The notes: a model not told the origin generated them from the letters alone. Shown: positions 1 through 11,531, counted from the first letter of the stretch. The stretch is 64,000 bases of DNA from Poa pratensis (GCA_947311845.1 CAMZMU010000059.1:41300982-41364981); one strand, 5' to 3'. Program-made: numbers and translations.

Positions 1-1087
1 TTGGCTGCTGACGGTGGAGCTTCGGGGTGGCGGCGGATATACGAAGGAGACGGCGGCGGAGCAGAGAGGTGCGGCCAAATTGGGCAAAGCGGAGGAAGAA
101 GAGATAGTAGCAAGGGTTTCGGTCTGATTTAAGGGAAATATGCGTAGGTCCACCTTGCCAGGTCCGACGTGGTGGAGGCATCCGGACGGCCTCAAACCCT
201 CCCCACATATGCGTTGCCACGGTCTATTAATTTTTTTTTATCGGCACACATGTCTTACATATATTCATAAGATGCATGTAAATATTTATCTTTATAGAAC
301 ATTCAACCACAAATATTTTTGCCATGGTAAGACCTCTATGAAATATTGATGTTTAAAATCCACAAAACGTTGTGTGAATCTCCGAATAATTTTCGGTGGG
401 TAGCGAACCAGGAAAACCCAAATATCAACGACCATGATGCATCCCGTTGGTTCTTGTGCAATTTTTTTTAAAAGTTTGGTTTAAACCCCCACAAAAAAAT
501 TCCAAAAAATATATAAAAATGTTTGCCCTTTTCCTTTTCCCAAGACCCCCTCCTTTGTTTTCTTTTTTTTGAAAAAAAAGGAAAAAGAAAACAGAAAAAG
601 GGTGGTCCCAAGCCGGCCTAAGGCCCATCTGGCTCACCCAGCCGACCATAGCCCTCACGCGAGTTTCACCCTCGCTCCCAGAGTTGGCCATCTGGGCCCA
701 TCCTCGTGGGCCGGCACGTGAGGGGCCTGGCCCGACACGTGGCTAAATGGGCCGTTCCTAACCCGTGGCACGCCTAGCGCCGTGCCTGCGTCACGAGGCT
801 AGGCGTTTATCATGATGTAATTACTCATTTCACGACCCCCATTGTTTTTACCAGTTGACGGTGGCATTATCATTGCCTTGACAAAATTTGTCTACTTGAA
901 CTCAGGATATGTCTATCGAACTAAGTTTGGAAGATGTGAAAAGGGTAGCTTACCATTATGGATTTGTGTTGGAGGCAAGGGTCTATGCACTATAAACGGA
1001 CTGTTGATTTTTTTACCCATTTTATTGATAGTGCGTTTTGCAGGTGGAGAAAATGATACATACCACTTACACAACAAATATGGCATC
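1..1087. other. No gene recognised; GC-rich edge and probable transposon debris
   Basis: Bases 1-125 are G/A-rich on the plus strand. Read on the minus strand they resemble a CT-rich grass 5' leader, but there is no ATG, so a gene continuing left of the window is only a possibility. Bases 590-800 are GC-rich with repeated GGCCC and CACGTG-like words, which looks like part of an old LTR or CACTA element, but no boundaries are visible. Open frames here are short and have no recognisable domain. Confidence 0.3.
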
Positions 1088-1106
1088 AATGATGCAGGTA
1101 AACCTA

Positions 1107-1685
1107 CATACGCGCGTACCGCTTCGCCCCGAGATAGGAGAGACATGCGATTAGGGTTCCCTCGCCTCCCATCGGCGCTGCCACCTATCTGCCCCGCTTC
1201 CATGGCCCGAAGGCCACGGAGGCGCGGTGGATCTCGGTCCTCGTCGGCAGAAGGGATCTGTTTTCTGGTGTGTTAGGGTGAAGGTTTGTCAGGGCGACGC
1301 TCAGGTGGTGGCGGCGGCGCCTCGTTTCAATAAGGACTCCTCGGCTTCAGTCCCATTTCACCGGCGACGTGGAGAAGCCCGTGGGAGTGGTGCGGTCTCG
1401 AGGATTTATTCTGGCTGTGGGGTCTCTGGATCGTCAAGGAGCTTCATCGGTGGTTATTCCTTCTTCTTTGTCTCTGAGACGGATGTGTTCTTCTAGACCT
1501 GTTCGGCGACTTCCCGTCCGCAACCAACAACATCCGGCCGACTCCGGGAGGAGCGGCGGCGCGCCGTTAACACGGTCTGGATGTTGAAGACAAAGGACAT
1601 CTCAGGAACTTCGTTGGAATTTTCGTTTTTTTGTGGTGCTTTGTAATGTTTGATGTTTCTTTTAATGCCTTTTTTACAAAAAAAA
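1107..1685 (+). mobile_element. Poly(A)-tailed GC-rich retroposon with 19-bp target-site duplication
   Basis: The block ends in a run of about ten A and is bracketed by identical 19-bp direct repeats at 1088-1106 and 1686-1704. This is the signature of LINE-type target-primed integration. The interior is GC-rich, with a T-rich 3' end before the tail. No reverse transcriptase or other domain is visible, so it is a non-autonomous retroposon or a retroposed transcript. Its overall architecture (about 0.6 kb, GC-rich body, T-rich tail, poly A) resembles the insertion at 9070-9739, but I could not establish homology by eye. Confidence 0.75.
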
Positions 1686-1704
1686 AATGATGCAGGTAAA
1701 CCTA

Positions 1705-2604
1705 TTAATCACTTAGCCATTAGGTCACTTAAATCAAGTTGTTCTTCCACGTTCCAAGTGCAGTATCTCCAAATAGCTAGCTAGTAAGTGGTTGAATTTA
1801 TGATGTATAGTTCTGTAACATTGAACGCATACCGTGGTCAAATACAATCCTGGCCACCTCAATTGGAATCTCGGTTATTTTTAGCTGCCCCCTTTCCCTT
1901 ATGGACTTGTACGCTGTCAGAATAGATTCGTTGTATATGTCATGAGTTAGTTATACATTATAAATTACTGTAATGGTTATATATGCTCAGTGTCTTATTA
2001 TAAATATTGAAGATGCTCCGCTTAGATTAGTTGGAATTACACCCGTGCTAGAGTTTGTTAGCTGATACATTTTCACTACCCATAATCATATTATTATATT
2101 GCATATTTCTCATATTTGAATTCAGATTATGTATGGCAACCAATCTTATTTCTACTTTGTTGGGTTGCAGAATCTATACGGTGCAACGTTTTTGACAATG
2201 AGGAAGGACGCATCCCGATCGAAAGCGAAGAAGCATCGGTGAGGTGGAGATCCTCTGCTTGGTTGGTGTGGTTCGCGTGCCAAGCTGTTTGAACTTGGAA
2301 AAGATTCAAACTTATGGTCAGTCCATAGTGAATGTTTATCCAGAGGCTGGAAGCCAGCCTTAGTTAGTAAAGGGTGATGTGCTGATGACTGTAACCGGAC
2401 CATCTGAGTGATTTGGATGAAAAGAGTCGACCATGTTATATAAGTTGGTTTTGGGGCTTTACAAGAGATGCACTGTTTGTAGAACGGTAGACAAGAATCT
2501 GTAAACGATGGACCAAAAAAAAAAAAAAAAATAGCATGCTTTCTGGACTGCGTTGTTTTTTTCCACACCATCCCGTGGCCGTGCGCCTCGTGCTGGGGTA
2601 CGCC
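1705..2604. other. Intergenic, no gene recognised
   Basis: AT-rich sequence with short open frames only, none with a recognisable domain. A 14-16 base A run lies near 2515-2531. Nothing else was identified. Confidence 0.4.
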
Positions 2605-2610
2605 AAAAAA
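2605..2610 (-). terminator. RNA polymerase III oligo(T) terminator of the tRNA gene
   Basis: Six T on the minus strand, beginning 8 bases after the discriminator base of the tRNA-Asp gene. This is the usual RNA polymerase III stop signal. Confidence 0.75.
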
Positions 2611-2617
2611 TTATAAT

Positions 2618-2689
2618 CGCCGTTGCCGGGGATCGAACCCGGGTCACCGGCGTGACAGGCGGGAATACTTACCACTATACTACAACGAC
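2618..2689 (-). tRNA. tRNA-Asp (anticodon GTC)
   Basis: A 72-nt cloverleaf can be drawn on the minus strand. The acceptor stem is GTCGTTG paired with CAACGGC (one T-G wobble), followed by discriminator G. The D arm contains the A-box TAGTATAGTGG. The anticodon loop is CTGTCAC with anticodon GTC, and the T arm holds the B-box GGTTCGATC. No intron and no genomic CCA, as expected for a nuclear plant gene. An oligo(T) terminator follows. Oddity: the 3' side of the anticodon stem reads GCCGG opposite CCCGC, leaving a C29-C41 mismatch where the usual plant tRNA-Asp has GCGGG. Both promoter boxes are intact, so it should be transcribed, but the stem defect may make it a weak or decaying copy. The 3' end of this tRNA matches the primer-binding site of the LTR element at 38114-47855. 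Confidence 0.93.
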
Positions 2690-2699
2690 TAGTTGTTGT

Positions 2700-3985
2700 T
2701 ACAGCCAAAATGGCATTAAAGTTAAAAGACATCTCGGTCAATAACGAAACGCCCAGTCGCAGAGCCGTGCGCGTTGCCAGCGTCACTGGCGTCGTGGCCA
2801 GCAATGCCATCGCCATGCATCTATCCGGCCATCCGGGTGTTTCTGAAATCTGTACCGATCCTTTGAGGTCTTTCTACGTGAGCTCTTACTACACAGAGTT
2901 GTTGAATGATGTAGCCGATCTATTCTCCTTCTGTTGTGTCAAACGCAGCCCATTCTCAAGATTTAGATTTGGCAAGCAATTATAAACTAGAAAGATATAC
3001 GATTTGTGCAACAAAAAAAAATGACATCGTTAAAAATACTTTTTAAATCTGCATTCAATGGTGCAATTTTTAATCTTGTCCGTCCAGATCACGGTACATG
3101 TTCGAACTGCTCTGGATTGTAGACTAACGAATTTCAGGCTACTTTAGATAGGGCGGGCTGCACCCATTCTAAAAAAAAAAAAAAAAAAAAAAAAAGATGG
3201 GAAATCCTATAGGGGTAGAAATGCTACATTAAAAAAAGAAGCTCTTGCTGTATTAGGAATTGAAAGTCAAAGAATGCATACGCGGAACGTAAAGAGAGGC
3301 GTCCGCGTACACATGTTTCTGAATCTCACAACGCCGCACGGGAGGACGCGCGGTGCGGCGCCTTCATGTAGATTTCTCCTAGAATGATATGATTTTGAGT
3401 TTGAAAACACAAGACTTCCGATTTTGTACTTACTTATGATTTTGCTTTTTTGAACATTTTAATCATTTATTTAATTTTATTGAATACACAAATAGAACAA
3501 TTATTATTTTAAAATTTTAATAGCTTGATAATTCATCACAATTAGGAAGTACAATATTAGATTTAGGAATTAAAATTTCTCCTATTTTTAGTCCTATTTT
3601 TGAATAAATTTAAAAGTTTATTTTTTATCATGAATTTCTACATGATGATATGAACTCCTATGGTTTTTATGGGGATAATTCATCACTTATTTTTATTTTA
3701 TTTATGTTTTTCTGGGATATTTGTCATTTGTGGAAATACCAATCTTTACAATAAATGAAAAAAATATCAAGTTGATTTTTAGGGTTTAGGCCCACTAGCC
3801 AGACATAACCCACTAGGTTAGGTTAGACCTTACTCTAGGTTAGACTCGGCCCAGTTCAGATGCATCTCTCCTCGTCTCTCTCTCCCTCCCCCTCCTTTCC
3901 CCTTGTTGCCGATTTACCTCAGTTCAGACATGATACTAAATAGAGAATTACGACAATGTATAGGAGTACTTATGTACTAGCCTAC
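2700..3985. other. Intergenic, no gene recognised; long A tract
   Basis: Contains an A tract of about 25 bases at 3171-3195, possibly the tail of an old retroposon whose other end I cannot define. The rest, mainly 3400-3780, is AT-rich. No coding frame of note. Confidence 0.4.
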
Positions 3986-3987
3986 TA

Positions 3988-4142
3988 CTCACTCTGTACC
4001 ATAATATAAGATGTTTAATTATTTCAATACAGACAATATATAAATGTATAGACATATTTTAGTGTGTAGATTCACTCATTTGCTCCGTATGTAGACCATA
4101 TTGAAATAACCTAAAACATCTTATATTATGAAACAGAGGGAG
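3988..4142. mobile_element. Stowaway MITE (Tc1/mariner type)
   Basis: Terminal inverted repeats begin CTCACTCTGTACCATAATAT and end in the reverse complement of CTCCCTCTGTTTCATAATAT. The element is flanked by TA at 3986-3987 and 4143-4144. Length is 155 bp with no coding capacity. The termini match the common grass Stowaway pattern. Confidence 0.9.
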
Positions 4143-4376
4143 TAGGATGGAACAACCAATTGTTATGCATGGCTGCAAACTATTATGTGGTAGATCGATT
4201 GTCCCTCACATGGCTTCAGCATGGCTGTTTCACATTCTTCAAGTAGGCAGAGCAAGCGCTCCCACAGGAACATAATATTCTGCTTCTGTTGTTATATGCC
4301 TGAACATTCCTATGGCTTCAGCAGCAAGGCCACTCGACGGAAAGAATAGCAGAAACTGAATTCATGAAACAGTCTC

Positions 4377-4531
4377 ATAGTTTTAAATAGCCGGCTATAG
4401 CCCGGTTATAGCTCGGATATAGACTTTTGAGAATCTTGGGGCTAAATAAATTCATGTACAATTTCCGGCTATAACCCCATTTATCCCGGCTATGGCCCCA
4501 TTTTGAGGGTCGGGGCTATTTAAAAACATTT
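4377..4531. mobile_element. hAT-type MITE, diverged relative of the 30090 element
   Basis: The ends contain TTTTAAATAGCCGGCTATAG and its imperfect inverse, the same subterminal words as the element at 30090-30587. Near-identical 8-bp flanks lie at 4369-4376 and 4532-4539 (ACAGTCTC and ACAGTCTA). It is 155 bp long and lies in the 3' flank of F1, just as the 30090 element lies directly behind F4. Confidence 0.65.
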
Positions 4532-5032
4532 ACAGTCTACATATTCAGGGTAAGATTCTACCAACTCTAAATGTATAAGTGTATAACTACACGTCTCCTG
4601 CATTTATACCTCAAAGACCAACTAATATTACCTTATAATTGATCAACATTTCCCCCTATATATCCCACTCACATGATCAGTTCGAAATATGATCTTGGTT
4701 GCATGTCACTTTTCAGAAAACCAATTTGTTACTTGTTTCTTCCATGTATAGACCTTGTGCAATCACCAATGTATTTAAGTAGCATGCAACGATTTGAGTG
4801 ATTCTCCATGGGAAAATCAAAATAATAACCTCAAGAACCTATTTTATCTGAATACAGGCATACAGCTAATGCCGGCCAGTTCAGTCCTGAAACTTTTAGT
4901 GCGAGTGTGCATGCCCCACAAATACCTTGATTTATCAGAGACACGCCTCGAAACACATGAGAGCTAACCAAATTTGGCCAAAACAGAAAATGAGAAAGAC
5001 AAAAGTAACTAACTCCACAATTGCGCCTATTT

Positions 5033-6816
5033 TCAACATCCACAGGCGAAAGGATCGGTCAAATCCAAATCATTGACATCAAGGATATCTTCAACACTAT
5101 GGCTACAGACTGCTGTGAAACAAAGCCGTGCACCTCTAGAAGCCCTCTTCTCCATCTGAAGCATCCTATGTTGTTCTTCAAAAAACTCTTCATTGTAATT
5201 GTCTGGACCAACCTCAAGTCTGATTGACTCGAGCATTCTCGCATTCAGTACAAAGAATGTGGCAAAGTTAATTTGTGCCTGAATCCCCCGATAATATCCC
5301 ATCACTATTGTCTTCAAACGAATTTCATGTGATCTGAGAAAATTCAGGTGTTTACGACGCCAGAGATTTTTTTCCCCTGATTGACTTTTCTGAAAAGAGA
5401 CATTTACAAGAAAAATCAACCACGTCAGAACCCCAAGCAAATAAACAGATCGGTTGAACAATGAATAGTAAGACACTATCAAGTATCAATGAAGAACGAT
5501 CACCTTCATATACAACTTCTCCAAGGACGGAAAGCATCTCATCAAGCCAATAAGCATATCCAGATCAAACCAAAACATATGGATAGCTAATATTTTGACA
5601 GTACCAACCACCGTTGTTAGGTTATCGATGCACAATCCCTTCATCAAGCATGTAACACAATATTAAGACATACTACATTCATTCTGTAAAATAATGCGTA
5701 TAAATTTTTTCAAATGTCAAACCATGTGAAGTTGGGCCAAACTTTTAGGAAAAACTATCAAACCATGTGAAGTGGGATGATATGTAACTTCTGTGCAAAA
5801 GAAAATCAGGTAAGAGACCAAGTATAAAACGACATAGCTACCTGAATAACCGTGGAGCCAAACACAACTCTGGAGCCAATAGGCAACTCAGAAATGCAGC
5901 CCAAGGTCTCCAGTTTAGGCGCGGAGATAACCGATATTTGCATCTCCATACTCATTTCAAGATAAAGCAGCCTTTCGAGCGAAGGGGCATCCTCGATGAT
6001 GAGTCGCACTAAGCTCTGACGAACACCAATGCTTCTAAGAGTAGAGGAGTTGATCCGCAGACAAATGCTGGTGTCACAAATGGTACTAAGAAGCAAGCAC
6101 TCCAGGCTAGGGCAACCGATGGCGATAATGCGGTGCAGTGAGACCTCTGAGATTCTGGCATCCACTATTGCAAGTTTCCTGAGCTGGGGAAACCTAAGCG
6201 TTTGGACAGTATCATCCGAGAGATGGCACTGGCTGATGGTGGCCACGCGGAGAGTGGACGAGAACCGGAGGACGGACGCCGGTAGCAGCGCGTGTGGTAT
6301 TGAAGCTAAAAGGCCTCCTCTTGGGACGTCGAACTCGAGCTCCTGGAGGTTGTCCAGGGCGGGGGATCGGAGCCAGGCTTCCAGAACATTGGCTCCGTAC
6401 CACCGCACTACGCCCGCCGGGAGGCAGAGGCGGTGGACGGGTCCCCCGTGGGCGGCGAGGATGACGGCGGGGAGTACGCCGACGTCAGCGTCAGGGAGGC
6501 CACGGTAGTCGAGGTTAAGAGGGGTGGCGCGCCATAGGTGGCGCCACCGGGACGCGAGGGCCTGGGTGCGGGCGCCGTCCTTGGTGGGGAGGAAGGATAT
6601 GATCTCGCCGAGGATGGCATCGGAAAGGTCGCTGACGCGGTCCGGCAATTTTCCCCCGCCGTCTTCCTCTGCTTCCGGCGGTCGTTCTTGTCTAATCATC
6701 TCCGGGATCGTGGGTTTGGGATCGGTCACTTCGGAAGGCGATAGTGCGGTTTCGTGGACTTCCGGTGGCGCGAGTTTCATTTTCTTCGTACCACGCTCGC
6801 CCGACTCCATCGCCAT
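5033..6816 (-). CDS. F-box/LRR protein with FBD-like C-terminus (F1), intact
   Basis: A probable substrate adaptor of an SCF ubiquitin ligase, judged by family. Three exons: 6816-5842, 5638-5504 and 5389-5033, all phase 0 with GT-AG introns, giving about 488 residues. An upstream in-frame ATG at 6912 would add 32 residues. The 6816 ATG (MAMES) is preferred because the paralogues at 28401, 11710 and 52471 begin the same way. A basic KKMKL stretch near residue 13 may be a nuclear signal. The F-box spans about residues 59-104 (from LSDAILGEIISFLP to ASRWRHLWR). Leucine-rich repeats follow (LRFPQLRKLAIV, LECLLL). Exon 3 carries the FBD-like block (HEIRLKTIVMGYYRG, FFVLNARMLESIRLEV) and ends in DPFACGC. 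No stop or frameshift is visible. Downstream sequence resembles the 3' flank of F3. The ubiquitination target is unknown. Confidence 0.85.
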
Positions 6817-6912
6817 TGGTAGCGCCGCCGCTCTGCGTTGTGCGCTGGAGGTGGAAAACGACGGAGGCTGACGGCTGACCTGCACAGTCGACGGAGTCTC
6901 GACTAGTGTCAA

Positions 6913-8251
6913 CTACTGGCCCAGATAACAGCCCGTTTGAGTTTGTTGCAACTTGCAACACAATTAACGGCCCATGAGTTCACTTATCGATTCAAAGGCT
7001 TGATTCGTATACTAATTAATTTTGTTTTGTTTGAGAACTAGATTACGATTAGCGATACTGAATTACTGATGCCGTCGCCATAAAAAAAATGCTCCCCAAT
7101 GATGCATGTATCATTCAGGATGCCTAATTTTGATATGCACGAGTTGATCCCATAGGTAAGAAAATAAGTCTGAACCTTTCACACTACGATCACTCGAGCA
7201 ACAATTAGCATCCGAACTTCATGATGATTCTCTCAGGTTCACCAAATATGTGCTCTACATCACTTGTTTTACGCATTGCGGTGCTATTCGGCAACTTTGC
7301 ATTCTGTCTTTTCTTCTCGAAGATGGAATTTCTCAAAGACGGGATTTGTAGTGTATGCAACACGTACAGCATAGCACTTGGCACAGTCAAGATACCGTTT
7401 TATCATCTCAGTTCAGACGCAGAGACACAACGGAACTGCAGCTTGCTATCTGTAAACGTGCTTCAAACACCGATGGCAAACAGCAGGCTTGCATGTTGCA
7501 TCATTGGAAATTTTTATCTTCTTCAGAAAAGACCGAGCAACGTTTTCTCACAGAAACAGAATCCCCAGCTTCAGTAGTTAACTCAACGGTCAGTCCTACA
7601 GCGTCACCCTGATCCAGTTCAAAAAATCACAGGACCTCTTCGGATTTCTTGTCCACAGATTGTGGGACATGGTTCCATTTAATAACAACGTAAATGCACA
7701 ACATATCTCCTGGTACGTCAGTAACCACCAAACCAACTAATATAAACCTTAAACGAGGTCAGCATTCTCCACTATGCCAATCAAGTTGATCGGTTTCAGT
7801 ATGTCTTGGATTTGTCTAGATTCAGATGCATGTAGATATGTTTTAGTGTACATATACATCTAAATTTGGATATATGTAAGACATCCTTTTTCAAATGGAG
7901 GGAGTACAATCTAAGTAACTTCAGTAAAAAAGAATGTCTCTATTCAGAACAATAAAATGTGCGACAAAGCATGGAGTAGAGGTATGCAATAAACTGATTG
8001 ATGCCCCACTGGAATTCAAATAAGAACATCAAGACGCTTTGTAGAAATACAGCTGGAACCGGCCATCATTTGTTTAATCCTGAAATATTCAGTGCGATTG
8101 TGCGTGCACTACAAGTAGCTTGATTTGAATACCAGAAGAGTCTCAGATAATACATGCTTAGAAACACTACACACACAGAGAACCAATCGACAACTTACGC
8201 TAAAACAGAGAAGGCAAGAATAACTCGCCCCACGACTGCCAAACCCAGTCT
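6913..8251. other. Intergenic between F1 and F2; Stowaway remnant
   Basis: The promoter side of F1 and the 3' flank of F2. About 7799-7904 is a Stowaway remnant: the right end (TGGAGGGAG next to TA) is present, while the left terminus has lost its outer bases. Sequence near 7440-7610 resembles the 3' flanks of the other F-box paralogues. No gene was recognised. Confidence 0.5.
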
Positions 8252-10472
8252 TCAACACCCACAAGCGAAGGGATCGGTCGAATCCAAATCATCGACACAC
8301 ATGATACTTGAAACATCATGCTGACAGCCTGTTGTGAAACAAAGCCGAGCACCTCTAGATGCCCTCTTCTCCATCTGCAGCATCTTATGCTGTTCTGCGA
8401 AGAAGTCCTCGTTGTAGTTGCAGGGTTCAACCTCGAGTCGCACTGACTCTAGCATTCTCGCGTTCAGCACAAAGAATGCCGCGAAGTCAACTTGTAACTG
8501 GGTTGCGCTGTAACATCTCAGCACTATTGTCTTCAAACGGATGTCAAGAGATGTGTGAAGATTCCAGCGTTTAAAATGCCATGTATCTGGTACATATTTC
8601 TCAGTTTTCTGAAAAGAGGCATAGACAAGCGATATCAACCACTCTAGAATAGCAGGTAAATCAAAAGAGCAGCTCAACAGTGATCACTAAATACTCTATG
8701 AACTGTCAATGAATACCCACCTCCTTCGCATACAACTTTTCCAAGCACGGAAAAAATCTCATCAAGTCAATAACCATATCCTGATCAAAACGCAACGCAT
8801 GGATGGCCAAGATCTTGACAGTACGCACAACGGTTGTCAGGCTATACTTTTCAGGAATGCAGCCTAATGCCTCAAGTTTAGGGGTCGAGATAACGGAAAT
8901 TTGCACTTGTTTATTCATTTCAAGACAGAGCAGCCTTTCAAGCATCGGGGCATCCTGGATGATGAGTTCCGCTTCGCTAGAGCGAATGCCAATGCTTCTG
9001 AGGGTGGGAGAGCTGATCCGGGAGAGCTGATCCGGTGACGATCGAAAATGTAACTAAGCAGCAAGCACTGAGTCGAGTTGGACCGACACCCCTTTCCCCA
9101 TCTACAGTAGAGAGAGGGCGAATTCTTGGGCGTTCCTGCGCGCACCGGCTCTTCGCCGGCGATTCGCCGGATCCCTCGCCCTCCGGCGGCCGCTTCGGCG
9201 GCGGGAGGACGGGGAATCCACGGATCCCGGCGTTTATGTAGATTAGGTGTGCGTGGTGGTGGTCCAGCCGGCGGCGCCGCGGTGGAAGAGGTGGTGCCGG
9301 AGTGGATTTTGTTGACAGCGGTCTTCCCCTCCGTTGGTGCGGCTCCGTGTGAGCTCCGCCGCGGATCTGCTGTCTCGCCCTCGTCTGCGGCTCTCCGGAG
9401 TGCTCGGGAGGGTTCCCCCTTCACCGGAGTCCAAGAGGTGGTGGTTCCGGCGGTTGACATCTTGGAAGGTGAGGTTGCAGAAGGCCATGGTGGTGTCGCC
9501 GTCCGTTGTGCAGGGTGGAGGTGCTCCGGCACCGAGGAGCGTCGCCTTCCCGTCCGCGATGGGGGGCCTCCCTGTCCAAGCTATCGGAGGTGGTGCGGCG
9601 GGTTTCGCCGGCGTGACGTCGTGCACGACGAAGACGATGCCTCAGCTCAGAAGGACCTGATTGTATTTTTTATGTTTTCTAGGCTTTTCTGTATGATTCG
9701 TGGCTGGATGTAATTGTAACTTTCCCTCGCAATAAAAAAAACTAAGCAGCAAGCACTCGAGCCGAGGACAAGCCGTGGAGATAATGGTGTGTAGCGAGAC
9801 CTCCGAGATTTGGACATGTATGAGCCCAAGCTTGGTGAGCTCGGGAAAGCGGAGTGTTTGGACCGTGTCGTCCAGGAGATGGCAGTTGCTGATGGTTGCG
9901 GTGCGGAGGGTGGACGAGAACCGGAAGATGGACGCCGGCGGCGGTACCAGTGTTCGTAATACTAGATTCGGAGCGCAATGTTTAGCGCCGTAGAAGTAGA
10001 ACTCGAGCTCCTGGAGGTTGCTGAGGGCGTCGACGGCGTCGGCTCGGCACTGGAGGTGGCGCGCGGGGAGGCAGAGGCGGCGGCCGGAGCCCTGGTGGGC
10101 GGCGAGGATGGCGCCAACGAGGACATATCGTGTCGACAACATTTTGTCGGAGGCGGGGAGGCCACGGAAGTCGAGGTTGAGAGGGGCGGCGCGCCAGAGG
10201 TGGCGCCAGCGGGGCGCGAGGATCTGGGTGCGGGCGCCTTCCATGAGGGGGAGGAGGGATATTATCTCACCGAGGATGTTGTTGGGGAGGCGGCTGATGT
10301 GGTCCAGCGACTCCTCTTCATCTTCTTCCGCTCCGGGCGGCGGCTCCGTGACCGTGGGTTCCGGATCTGTCGCTCCTGCAGTCGGCACCGCCGACAGCGG
10401 CTGAGGCGCCTCTTCGTGGACGTTCGGTGGCGCGAGTTTCATCTTCTTGGCACTAGGACCGGCGGACTCCAT
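8252..10472 (-). pseudogene. F-box/LRR/FBD pseudogene (F2)
   Basis: A minus-strand paralogue of F1. The ATG is at 10472 (MESAGPSAKK), followed by an F-box (ISRLPNNILGEIISLLP ... RWRHLWR) and leucine-rich repeats, all open down to about 9758. A poly(A) retroposon (9070-9739) is inserted there. The remaining exon 1 sequence carries a 14-bp tandem duplication (9008-9021/9022-9035) that shifts the frame. Exon 1 then runs directly into exon 2 sequence near 8843-8855 (IPEKY joined to SLTTVV), so the end of exon 1, intron 1 and the start of exon 2 are gone. The last exon (8608-8252) is open and keeps the FBD-like block and DPFACGC end. F2 cannot make the family protein. It is head to head with F3 across about 1.2 kb, and is duplicated as F2' at 50268-51256. 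Confidence 0.88.
9070..9739 (+). mobile_element. Poly(A) retroposon inserted in F2 exon 1
   Basis: 670 bp, flanked by identical 18-bp direct repeats at 9052-9069 and 9740-9757, ending in AATAAAAAAA on the plus strand. The uninterrupted target is preserved in the duplicate copy at about 50503-50530. The body is GC-rich (repeated GGCGG and CCGGCG words) and the last 80 bases are T-rich with a poly(A)-signal-like AATAAA. No protein domain is recognisable in any frame. Because the duplicate lacks it, the insertion occurred after the segmental duplication. Confidence 0.88.
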
Positions 10473-10739
10473 CTTCGTTGCTAGCGCCGCCGCCCTGCGC
10501 TGTGGGCAGTGGAAGTGGAAGAGGAGTGAGGCTGCCCTGCGTAGCGCACTATGTTTTTCTTTTTCTTCCTGTAGCGATGCAAAACACCGAAAATTGCTAC
10601 TCCCTGTCGTGAGCTGTATGCTATGGCTGATTTGTACTGAACTAGTTTGTTTCTCCACGACACTTAAAACAGATCAGAGGAAAAAGTACTAGACCAAGTA
10701 AAACAAGTAAAAGCATCTATAATAGTACCTAATAACAAG

Positions 10740-11210
10740 TAAAATGCTTCGTGGCCTAATTTTTTTTAGGCCAGATGTAAATTTTGGCACCGGCGTTGCA
10801 TATTTGCAACTTGAGAGGCCGTGCCGCAAAATGCATGCAACGCGCACGCAGCCCAACTGTCCATCTAAAATTTCAATTCCACTCCCGCCGAGCTGCCACC
10901 TGCCCCGTCCCGTCGCCGCCGGCCAGAAATCGACTGTCGCAGGTCCCGCCGGCGCAGCACAACCACCACCGCGCCTCCTCCTGCCTCTTCCCTGCCGTCG
11001 CTCGCCACAAATCCGCCCGCCGACGGCTTGAATCGGTTGTGCGCCGCCGCAACCGCCTCGTCAATCCCGGTCGATTCAGCCGTTGGGCCGCTACGCCGTC
11101 TTTCCACCGGCCCTCCTCCATCGACTGCTCTTGCCCACGACCAGCACGGCGACCTCGCTGCACCACCATCGGCCTCGCCGCACGTTAGGTGTTTGAGGTA
11201 ATTTGTACCC
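10740..11210. other. GC-rich block between F2 and F3, conserved in both copies
   Basis: A GC-rich stretch that can be read openly in several frames on both strands. The plus frame 10784-11188 gives 134 residues rich in Arg and Pro with no known domain. In the duplicate (51561-51863) the same frame stops early after PGRFSR, so protein-level constraint is doubtful. It sits in the divergent promoter region of F2 and F3 and may be a transposon fragment or an old first exon. No function is assigned. Confidence 0.35.
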
Positions 11211-11359
11211 CATTTGTTTTTTCCTTTTTTTTTGTTTGATTTGGTACTAAAGGTTTTCCAGGTTTTCCTGCGGGCCGAACCTTTCCTTTTCTGGCGAGGG
11301 CTGCGGACAGCAAACGAGCACGCTTCCTAGACGTGGCCATAAACTAATCAAGCATATAA

Positions 11360-11531
11360 GGGCTTGTTTGACTGTCCGGGTTAAATATTTCCAGAAAAAT
11401 AATCCCGGTCGGGAATCTGAAGAACCAGGCGCAAAACCCCGGGATTCTATTCCCAACCTCCGGACTAGGGGAAAATTCTCCCCGGAAAAAAGGTCGGGAT
11501 CCCCCCGGGATTGCAGTTACCAAACAAGACC
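11360..11531. mobile_element. Tourist-like MITE (PIF/Harbinger type), copy 1
   Basis: 172 bp with ends GGGCTTGTTTG and CAAACAAGACC, flanked by the trinucleotide TAA at 11357-11359 and 11532-11534, as expected for PIF/Harbinger insertions. Contains GGGATTC and CCCGGGATT words in inverted order. It lies about 180 bp upstream of the F3 start codon and is shared with the duplicate. Confidence 0.85.

Noticed and set aside
842..1276. 144-residue open frame near the left edge
   Set aside because: It crosses the target-site duplication and junction of the retroposon at 1107, so it is a chance frame.
3171..3195. Tail of a retroposon ending at the A tract
   Set aside because: No flanking direct repeats or body could be defined.
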